Assembly (NCBI GenBank): GCA_023379725.1
Contig: JAMCPC010000129.1
Coordinates: 9,108 to 20,023, forward strand
DNA length: 10,916 nt
DNA from: Actinomycetota bacterium
GTDB taxonomy: Bacteria; Actinomycetota; Acidimicrobiia; Acidimicrobiales; JAMCPL01
Direction of reading: 5' to 3'
A program made the translations under genes and the position numbers. Of this stretch, positions 1 to 5,661 are shown piece by piece. The stretch's first letter is position 1. The number at the start of each line of letters is the position of its first letter. A model generated the notes under the pieces. It saw nothing but the letters and a program-made list of their open reading frames with translations. It had not been told where the DNA came from and did no database searches.

Positions 1-1
1 C

Positions 2-1744
2 AGTAACCAGGACGACAGGTACAAGGGAAAGTGGTTGGCACTCTCAAACACCACATTGGGGATGCTAATGGTCGTAATAAACTCCACTATTATACTTATA
101 TCGTTACCTGATATATTTAGAGGAATCCACCTGGATCCACTTTTACCGAGTAATACTGATTATTTTCTCTGGCTATTGATGGGCTATATGGTCGCTACTG
201 CTGTCTTGGTGGTGAGCTTTGGCAGGCTTGGCGATATGTATGGTCGTGTCAAGATGTACAACCTCGGGTTCGTTATATTTACAATATTCTCCATCATGCT
301 TTCTATCACATGGATGCAGGGTCCGGCGGGTGCTATGTGGTTGATTTCTATGCGTATTTTGCAGGGTGTCGGAGGGGCGTTGATCTTTGCAAACTCCTCT
401 GCCATCTTGACGGATGCCTTTCCTCAGCATCAGAGGGGATTGGCTCTTGGCGTCAATCAAGTGGCTGCTATTGGTGGATCGTTTCTTGGGCTGATCATAG
501 GAGGGCTACTCGGGCCTGTCGACTGGCATCTGATATTTGTCGTATCTGCTCCTATAGGCATATTTGGTACTATATGGTCGTATTTCAATCTTCATGAGCA
601 TGGGGTGCGCCAAGCATCCAAGATAGACTGGTGGGGGAATATTACATTCGCTGCTGGACTAGTGTCCCTGCTGGTCGGTATCACTTATGGCATAGAGCCG
701 TATGGGGGTCATACCATGGGGTGGACCAACCCAACAGTCATAGGCGAGATAGCAGGTGGCATAGTCATGTTGTTTGTATTCGCGTATGTGGAAACCAAGG
801 TAGACAACCCTATGTTTAGGTTGCCGCTCTTTCGTATACGTGCGTTTACTGCAGGGAATCTTGCTGGCTTGCTTGCTGCGCTGGGGAGAGGGGGGATGAT
901 GTTTATTTTGATCATATGGCTACAGGGCATCTGGCTGCCTCAGCATGGTTATACTTTCTCAGTTACTCCGCTCTGGGCAGGTATTTACATGGTTCCCTTA
1001 ACGGTAGGCTTCTTGGTTGCAGGACCTATATCGGGGTTCCTGAGTGATCATTTTGGAGCCAGACCATTTGCCACTGGTGGAATGATTGCAGCTGCATTGA
1101 GTTTTGCACTTTTGGAATTGTTGCCTGCCAACTTTGGATATATATGGTTTGCCTTATTGCTTCTTTTGAACGGACTGGCCATGGGTCTCTTTGCCTCTCC
1201 CAACAGGGCAGGGATAATGAACAGCCTTCCAGCTCATCAACGTGGAGCTGGCTCCGGCATGACTGCAACTTTTCAGAACTCAGCTATGGTGCTTTCCATA
1301 GGGATTTTTTTCACTTTGATAATTTTTGGTCTTACCTCCAGTCTGCCCAGTGCCCTTTATCATGGTCTTGTGTCGCAGGGGGTTCCGAGTGCAGCTGCCT
1401 CCAAGGTAGCCAACCTGCCACCCACCGGAGCACTCTTTGGGGCATTTTTGGGGTATGACCCCGTAAAGACGCTTCTTGGTGCCAAGGTACTATCGCATCT
1501 TCCTGCTGCCAAAGTAGCCTACCTGACCGGAAGGAGCTTTTTTCCGAAGTTGATATCACACCCGTTCATGAAGGGACTTGGAGAGGCATTTGATTTTTCT
1601 GTGGTTGCCTGCTTGATTGCTGCGGTGGCATCGTGGATGCGAGGTAAGAAGTACTACCATGTAGATGTTGTCGACGATACTGTGGACGGTTCGAGCAATG
1701 ACCCGAGCGAAGTTCTGCAGGAGGCATCCAGCAAGGCAATTTGA
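2..1744 (+). CDS. MFS drug-type exporter, 14-helix DHA2/EmrB-like (5' partial)
   Basis: This is a proton-coupled efflux permease of the major facilitator superfamily in the inner membrane; its substrate cannot be told from sequence. The reading frame is open from base 2 with no stop, and the codons before the TTG at 35 continue the family-like N-terminus (RYKGKWLALSNTTLG). I therefore take the gene as truncated by the window edge rather than starting at that TTG. Numbering from the TTG, helix 1 holds INSTIILISLP (15-25), the cytoplasmic motif A GRLGDMYGRVKM is at 63-74, and motif B is around R107 (RILQGVGGA). The motif C region reads GGSFLGLIIGG (147-157), without the proline of the GPxxGG consensus. 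A roughly 85-residue extracytoplasmic loop (about 432-519) lies before the last helix, followed by an acidic tail. Helix 1 has Asn16 where most DHA2 pumps have Asp; I recall this as normal for this actinobacterial family. The next gene, a related pump, follows after 13 nt. Confidence 0.9.
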   Translation, partial: SNQDDRYKGKWLALSNTTLGMLMVVINSTIILISLPDIFRGIHLDPLLPSNTDYFLWLLMGYMVATAVLVVSFGRLGDMYGRVKMYNLGFVIFTIFSIMLSITWMQGPAGAMWLISMRILQGVGGALIFANSSAILTDAFPQHQRGLALGVNQVAAIGGSFLGLIIGGLLGPVDWHLIFVVSAPIGIFGTIWSYFNLHEHGVRQASKIDWWGNITFAAGLVSLLVGITYGIEPYGGHTMGWTNPTVIGEIAGGIVMLFVFAYVETKVDNPMFRLPLFRIRAFTAGNLAGLLAALGRGGMMFILIIWLQGIWLPQHGYTFSVTPLWAGIYMVPLTVGFLVAGPISGFLSDHFGARPFATGGMIAAALSFALLELLPANFGYIWFALLLLLNGLAMGLFASPNRAGIMNSLPAHQRGAGSGMTATFQNSAMVLSIGIFFTLIIFGLTSSLPSALYHGLVSQGVPSAAASKVANLPPTGALFGAFLGYDPVKTLLGAKVLSHLPAAKVAYLTGRSFFPKLISHPFMKGLGEAFDFSVVACLIAAVASWMRGKKYYHVDVVDDTVDGSSNDPSEVLQEASSKAI

Positions 1745-1757
1745 TGGATTGGATTAA

Positions 1758-3401
1758 ATGTCTTTATCGTTAAGAAATATGCTAAGTCGCATAAGTAGAG
1801 AGATGCCCAATGCGTCTTCTGCAGATGCGGAAAAGCGTGTAAATAGTGGTCATGATGGCGGTCGTGGCAATCATACTGATCTGGCGCTTATGGTAGTGAT
1901 GACCGGTGTCTTGATTACGGCCGTAGATACCACCATAGTCGTATTGGCACTACCCGAGATTGAACGAGCGTTGCATATTAGCTTGTCTGATGTCATTTGG
2001 GTGATCATAGGCTACCTGCTGGTGATAACCATACTGGCTATGCAGGTGGGGAGGCTCGGGGATATGTTTGGTCGTGTCAAGATGTATGAGCTCGGTTTTC
2101 TCATATTTGTAGTAGGATCATTTCTCTGCGCGTTGTCATTCAATGAAACTTCTATTATCATTTTTCGGGTGCTTCAGGGAGTAGGAGGTGCATTTATACA
2201 GGCAAACAGTGGGGCGGTCGTAGCAGATACGTTTCCACCTGAAAAGAGGGGTCGTGCCTATGGTTTCATAGCTGTAGGGTGGAGCGTAGGGGCAGTACTC
2301 GGCATTGTGTTGGGTGGCCTTATAATAACCTATATCTCATGGCGCTGGATTTTCTGGATAAACGTCCCCATTGGCATATTGGCACTGATGGCTGCTGGAC
2401 GTGTATTGGTCGAGCGGACAGAGCGAATCAGCAGAAAGATCGATTGGGTAGGTATGCTGTTACTTGCGGGAGGATTGTTCAGCCTACTTTGGGGAATGAC
2501 CAAGCTGACCAGCGAGTCGTTTAATCTGGCTATCGGCCTATTTTTCGTGGTGGGATTGGTATTACTTGCCGTCTTCTTAATATCACAGGCTCATGTACAT
2601 GACCCTGTCGTCAAGCTCGCCATTTTCAAGATACCCACCATGACCCCCTCTCTCTTTGCGGCACTAATTCAAGCCGCTGGAAATTACGCCGTGTTGTTCC
2701 TATTGATCATGTACTTGCAGGGCGTTCGGGGATTGAGTCCCCTGGATGCCTCACTTTTGCTTGTTCCTGGTTACGTTCTTGGAGGTTTTGTCGGGCCTTT
2801 TGCCGGCAGACTGGCTGATAGGACCAGCCCTGTCTTTCCCGCCACTGCTGGGCTGGCAGTACAGGTGGTTGCTCTCATCCTCTATGCCCATTTGGGTACG
2901 GACGTAGGGCTGTGGATGGTGGTATTATCCAGCATCATAAACGGCATAGGTGGTTCGATGTTCTTCCCAGGCAACAACTCGGCGGTCATGAAGGCATCTA
3001 CCCCTGAGGTGTTTGGCATATCTTCAGGCATGCTGAGGACTTTCTCCAATGTAGGAATGGTCTTCTCTTTTTCGATGGCCATCCTGGTAGCGGCAAGAAC
3101 GATTCCGAGGAAGTTGGCATTCGCTATCTTTGTGGGCACTACTCACCTGGTAAGCTCGGTAAAGGGTCCATTTAACAACGGGATACATTCGGCTTTTTAT
3201 GCTTCCGCCGGGCTTATGGTACTTGCAGCTATCTTATCTGCTTCCAGGGTGTTCTCTCATCACAATATCAAAGCTTCGTCAGCAGTTTCCCTGTCAGGGG
3301 GTGAGCCACAGGAGAGTGAAGCCTCTGGCATTATGGTGCAGGATGGTGGTGGATCACAGGGAATTATGGTGCGGGATGGTGAGCCACAGGATCTAGCTTG
3401 A
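1758..3401 (+). CDS. MFS drug-type exporter, 14-helix DHA2/EmrB-like
   Basis: This second MFS efflux permease (547 aa) is probably an inner-membrane proton antiporter for small hydrophobic or drug-like compounds. About 40 hydrophilic residues precede helix 1, which has the classic DTTIVVLALP with Asp57. Motif A GRLGDMFGRVKM (98-109) is almost identical to that of the upstream pump, motif B is at R137 (RVLQGVGGA), and the motif C region VGAVLGIVLGG (177-187) also lacks the proline. The ATG at 1758 has only a weak ribosome-binding site; Met16 at 1803 is an alternative start. The gene lies 13 nt after the first pump, so the pair is probably an operon born from an old duplication. The C-terminal tail is hydrophilic and made of an imperfect 11-residue repeat (GIMVQDG, then GIMVRDG). 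Its last 9 bases overlap the convergent ABC permease gene. Confidence 0.92.
   Translation: MSLSLRNMLSRISREMPNASSADAEKRVNSGHDGGRGNHTDLALMVVMTGVLITAVDTTIVVLALPEIERALHISLSDVIWVIIGYLLVITILAMQVGRLGDMFGRVKMYELGFLIFVVGSFLCALSFNETSIIIFRVLQGVGGAFIQANSGAVVADTFPPEKRGRAYGFIAVGWSVGAVLGIVLGGLIITYISWRWIFWINVPIGILALMAAGRVLVERTERISRKIDWVGMLLLAGGLFSLLWGMTKLTSESFNLAIGLFFVVGLVLLAVFLISQAHVHDPVVKLAIFKIPTMTPSLFAALIQAAGNYAVLFLLIMYLQGVRGLSPLDASLLLVPGYVLGGFVGPFAGRLADRTSPVFPATAGLAVQVVALILYAHLGTDVGLWMVVLSSIINGIGGSMFFPGNNSAVMKASTPEVFGISSGMLRTFSNVGMVFSFSMAILVAARTIPRKLAFAIFVGTTHLVSSVKGPFNNGIHSAFYASAGLMVLAAILSASRVFSHHNIKASSAVSLSGGEPQESEASGIMVQDGGGSQGIMVRDGEPQDLA
3300..3391 (+). repeat. Imperfect 33-bp in-frame repeat in the MFS C-terminal tail
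   Basis: A 14-bp sequence, GGTGAGCCACAGGA, occurs at 3300-3313 and again at 3378-3391. Between them a 19-bp stretch starting ATTATGGTGC occurs at 3330-3348 and 3363-3381 with one mismatch, offset by 33 bp (11 codons). A related GGTGGATCACAGG lies between the copies. The repeat therefore keeps the reading frame and duplicates the peptide GIMV(Q/R)DG in the cytoplasmic tail of the second MFS pump. It looks like a slippage or unequal-crossover expansion at the 3' end of the gene. Confidence 0.8.
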
Positions 3402-4217
3402 CTTCCGCTCCCATCTGAAGAATCGTAGACTCAGTACAGTTCCTACAGCCGTCCAAGCCAGCATTATCAAAAGGTCGACACCTCTAAATGCTGGTGCTGC
3501 CACGAAAGGGTCGAAAGCAGCTTCCAGGGATCTGGCCAATGGTTCCAGTGGAAATGCACGAGCCAGGTCCTGAAGCCAAGCTGGCTCTGCCTGGGCAGGA
3601 TAGAATACTCCTGATATGAAACTTAGTACGATATATGGTAGAGTGACGATAGGTGAGCCACCTTCGGCACGATTGACCACAGTCGACATTGCTATGCCGA
3701 GAATACTCCAGCAGGCTGCACCTACCAACAGATCGACGATCAGTGCAGGCAGAGTAGATACCCGTATCTGAACGCCGTAGGCAAAACGACCGACTGCGAG
3801 CACGATAACTACCATTAGCAGGGAGTTTAGTAATGTGGCACCAACCTTGCCGGCAAAGAACATCCACGGTGGAAGTGGTGTTCCCTTGATGCGTTTTAGT
3901 ATTCCCTGGTCACGCTGGACAGCAATGCTGAGAGCAAGGTTCGAATATGTGGTGGACACCAGAGAGAATGCCAGGATACCCGGAACAAAGAAGGTGTCGA
4001 AGTTCATATTACCGATGATCTTTAGATGTACTCCTCTATTGCTTGCTCCAAGAAACACCAGGAAGGCTACCGGTAGTATAAAGGTGAATAGAATAGCTCG
4101 CCGGTTGCGCCAAAGAATCTTCTGTTCGCTGGCAGTCTGCGTAGTAAGCAATCTCAGGTCTTTGGAGGAGATCAAGACAGGTCTACGTTCATTTACTGGC
4201 GTGCTTTGTGCTTCCAT
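3393..4217 (-). CDS. ABC-2 type exporter, membrane permease subunit
   Basis: This is the membrane half of an ABC-2 exporter (274 aa), which would form the channel energised by the ATPase encoded just upstream. Six hydrophobic segments are visible, at roughly 41-58, 76-98, 123-145, 155-180, 190-207 and 247-265. Between helices 2 and 3 is the family's cytoplasmic coupling segment RDQGILKRIKGTPLPPW (102-118), typical of DrrB/ABC-2 proteins. The helix 5 end SFISGVFYP is also typical. The ATG at 4217 is only 5 nt after the ATPase stop. A GAGGAAGG stretch about 12 nt upstream, inside the ATPase 3' end, can serve as ribosome-binding site, so the two are co-translated. The last 9 bases overlap the end of the convergent MFS gene. 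Substrate is unknown; drugs, lipids or polysaccharide are all possible for this family. Confidence 0.92.
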   Translation of the reverse strand: MEAQSTPVNERRPVLISSKDLRLLTTQTASEQKILWRNRRAILFTFILPVAFLVFLGASNRGVHLKIIGNMNFDTFFVPGILAFSLVSTTYSNLALSIAVQRDQGILKRIKGTPLPPWMFFAGKVGATLLNSLLMVVIVLAVGRFAYGVQIRVSTLPALIVDLLVGAACWSILGIAMSTVVNRAEGGSPIVTLPYIVLSFISGVFYPAQAEPAWLQDLARAFPLEPLARSLEAAFDPFVAAPAFRGVDLLIMLAWTAVGTVLSLRFFRWERKSS

Positions 4218-4222
4218 GTGAT

Positions 4223-5143
4223 TCAGTTGCCTTCCTCAGTCAATTCGAGGTAGATGTCTTCCAGTGTAGGGCGGCTGACGGTGAGTCCGCTTAGCTCCAT
4301 ATTCTTACCCACTGACCAACTGGTAAGCGCATATAGAGCAAGATCTGGTCTGGACGTATGGATTGTTACGGATTCTCCTTCAGCTGACATGTCGGCATCA
4401 AGGTGTTCCATGCTGGAAAGTGTTGGTAGGTCGTTGAGAGAGATGCTGGGGGGCAGCAGAAAATGTATCGTGCTGGTAGTAGTATTGCGTCCACCAATTC
4501 TGTCAGGCGTATCCAGAGCCACTATTTGTCCATCTGATATTACTGCCACCCTGTCAGCCAGCGCCTGAGCCTCATCCATGTAGTGAGTAGTAAGGAAGAT
4601 AGTCTTTCCCAATGAGCGCAGCCCCTCTATGGTATGCCAGGCATTTCGTCGTGCGGCCGGGTCAAAACCAGTAGTCGGCTCATCCAGGAAGACGAGTTCA
4701 GGATCTCCGGCGAGAGCCAGTGCCAGATCAAGTCGTCTTCGCTGCCCACCGGAGAGTGCTTCTACCCGTACATCTGCAGAGCCATTGAGCTCCACCATCT
4801 CTATTAACTCCATTGTAGGGCGTGGATGACCGTAGTAGCTGCGGTAGAGGTCAAGCGCCTCTCTCACGCTGAACTGGTTTTGTATTCCACTCTCCTGCAA
4901 CATTATGCCGATACGCTCGCGGAATGCACGACCACCATTCTCCGGGTCATATCCCAGCACCGATACATCCCCCGAGTCACGTTTACGGTAGCCTTCAAGG
5001 ATCTCTACGGTCGTTGTCTTTCCGGCACCGTTAGGCCCGAGGAAGCAGAATACCTCTCCGGTTCTGACCGTTAAGTCGAGCCCGTTTACGGCTTTTAGGT
5101 CACCGTAAGATTTAAATAGTCCTTTTATTTCTATAGCATGCAC
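4223..5143 (-). CDS. ABC-2 type exporter, ATP-binding subunit (DrrA-like)
   Basis: This cytoplasmic ATPase drives the adjacent ABC-2 permease. I choose the GTG at 5143 (306 aa), numbering from there. Walker A GPNGAGKTT is at 36-44, the Q-loop glutamine at 83 (MLQESG), the signature LSGGQ at 130-134, Walker B VFLDEP at 151-156, and the switch histidine at 187 (TTHYMDEA). All catalytic elements are intact. After about residue 215 comes the accessory domain common in DrrA/CcmA-like ATPases, ending PTLEDIYLELTEEGN. An upstream ATG at 5275 would add 44 residues that resemble nothing in the family. The GTG gives a normal length and has TACAAT exactly 6 nt upstream, suggesting a leaderless mRNA. It lies 5 nt before the permease gene, in one operon. 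Confidence 0.9.
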   Translation of the reverse strand: MHAIEIKGLFKSYGDLKAVNGLDLTVRTGEVFCFLGPNGAGKTTTVEILEGYRKRDSGDVSVLGYDPENGGRAFRERIGIMLQESGIQNQFSVREALDLYRSYYGHPRPTMELIEMVELNGSADVRVEALSGGQRRRLDLALALAGDPELVFLDEPTTGFDPAARRNAWHTIEGLRSLGKTIFLTTHYMDEAQALADRVAVISDGQIVALDTPDRIGGRNTTTSTIHFLLPPSISLNDLPTLSSMEHLDADMSAEGESVTIHTSRPDLALYALTSWSVGKNMELSGLTVSRPTLEDIYLELTEEGN

Positions 5144-5155
5144 GGAGTTATTGTA
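5144..5155 (-). promoter_or_regulatory. Candidate leaderless promoter (-10) for the ABC operon
   Basis: On the minus strand TACAAT (5150-5155) lies 6 nt before the GTG at 5143, so transcription would start at or next to the start codon. No Shine-Dalgarno is visible before the GTG. A good -35 box is not evident at 16-19 nt, which keeps confidence moderate. The same -10-to-start spacing is seen at three other genes in the window. Confidence 0.5.
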
Positions 5156-5297
5156 TCCTATTTCATCGCTCGCTTGGTCGAAGTAGCGGTTGGGCGCACA
5201 AGTGATTGGCTGGGAGATGATATCAGTGGTATGTATCGTAAATAGTGTGACATTATTTGGCTTGCAGGAACCCATGATTATTCGTAGGACAGGGCAT

Positions 5298-5327
5298 CAG
5301 CTTATGACATCTCAGCTTATGACATCT
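5298..5327. repeat. Perfect 15-bp tandem duplication
   Basis: CAGCTTATGACATCT is present twice, back to back, at 5298-5312 and 5313-5327. Each copy contains GCTTAT, the reverse complement of the ATAAGC core that recurs further right in the same intergenic region. Confidence 0.9.
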
Positions 5328-5331
5328 GGTA

Positions 5332-5538
5332 AAAGTAGTCGGTAGAATAAGCCAGTCATCCACGACGCTCTCGCCTCCCGATCCTCGCCTCCCCAGTCCC
5401 CCTCGCTCGCTCCGCCCAAAGTAGTCGGTAGAATAAGCCAGTCATCCACGACGCTCTCGCCTCCCGATCCTCGCCTCCCCAGTCCCCCTCGCTCGCTCCG
5501 CCCAAAGTAGTCGGTAGAATAAGCCAGTCATCCACGAC
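5332..5538. repeat. 86-bp perfect tandem repeat, 2.4 copies (A-B-A-B-A)
   Basis: Copies start at 5332, 5418 and 5504. Each full unit is a 35-bp part A (begins AAAGTAGTCGGTAG, contains ATAAGCC, ends CCACGAC) plus a 51-bp part B. The third copy stops after part A at 5538. I see no mismatch between copies. Part B (5367-5417 and 5453-5503) is very GC-rich, with nearly all pyrimidines or G on the plus strand and G-runs on the minus strand; part A has the composition of the surroundings. The 86-bp period is not a multiple of three, so the repeat is not coding. Such perfection means a recent duplication, active homogenisation, or selection. A function as regulatory site is possible but unproven. Confidence 0.93.
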
Positions 5539-5546
5539 AGATGGAC

Positions 5547-5599
5547 AGATAAAGCAAGATAAATCAGTAGCCAGATAAGCCAAATAAGCCGGATAAGCA
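5547..5599. repeat. Short degenerate repeats with AGATAA / ATAAGCC core
   Basis: Two 10-bp units, agataaagca and agataaatca, sit at 5547-5566. Three 9-bp units follow in tandem at 5573-5581 (agataagcc), 5582-5590 (aaataagcc) and 5591-5599 (ggataagca). The core matches the ATAAGCC inside each part A of the large repeat. The block ends about 30 nt before the -35 box of the reductase promoter, a usual place for activator sites, but no known regulator site was recognised. Confidence 0.7.
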
Positions 5600-5627
5600 G
5601 GTAATCTATAAAAGTTGTAAAATATGA

Positions 5628-5655
5628 TTGACTTAGTCTGATTTTATGCTATTAT
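5628..5655 (+). promoter_or_regulatory. Sigma70-type promoter of the reductase gene, leaderless
   Basis: TTGACT (5628-5633) and TATTAT (5650-5655) are separated by 16 nt, close to the housekeeping sigma factor consensus. The -10 box ends 6 nt before the ATG at 5662, so the transcript should begin at or near the A of the start codon. No Shine-Dalgarno is present. This supports the upstream ATG, and hence the low-complexity N-terminus, as real. Any regulation must act through upstream DNA sites rather than a 5' untranslated leader. Confidence 0.7.
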
Positions 5656-5661
5656 AAGAAT

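Larger units (their letters stand above)
5144..5661. other. Long divergent intergenic region, repeat-rich, non-coding
   Basis: This 518-nt stretch separates the ABC operon (minus strand) from the sulfite/nitrite reductase (plus strand). From left to right it holds a -10-like element for the ABC operon and then the stretch from 5156 to about 5297, which is open in frame with the ATPase but probably untranslated. It continues with a 15-bp tandem duplication, 2.4 copies of an 86-bp repeat, short AGATAA/ATAAGCC repeats, and the reductase promoter immediately before its ATG. No tRNA, riboswitch or convincing ORF was seen. The 75-residue minus-strand frame at 5356-5583 is an artefact of the repeat. 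Confidence 0.75.

Noticed and set aside
35..37. TTG as the start of the first MFS gene
   Set aside because: The frame is open to the window edge and the upstream codons look like the family N-terminus; the real start is outside the window.
3835..4221. 128-aa plus-strand ORF
   Set aside because: It is the antisense shadow of the ABC permease, which has clear family motifs.
2..5143. Antibiotic biosynthesis/self-resistance cluster or a new defence system
   Set aside because: Only generic exporters are present; no biosynthetic, nuclease, toxin or regulator gene accompanies them.
5332..5538. CRISPR-like array (three 35-bp repeats with two 51-bp spacers)
   Set aside because: The two spacers are identical to each other, so this is an 86-bp tandem repeat; no cas genes are present.
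5356..5583. 75-aa minus-strand ORF
   Set aside because: It lies across the 86-bp repeat, whose period shifts the frame, so the same DNA is read in different frames; the peptide resembles nothing.
5144..5661. Riboswitch or leader RNA for the reductase
   Set aside because: The -10 box ends 6 nt before the ATG, leaving no room for a 5' leader, and no known riboswitch motif was seen.
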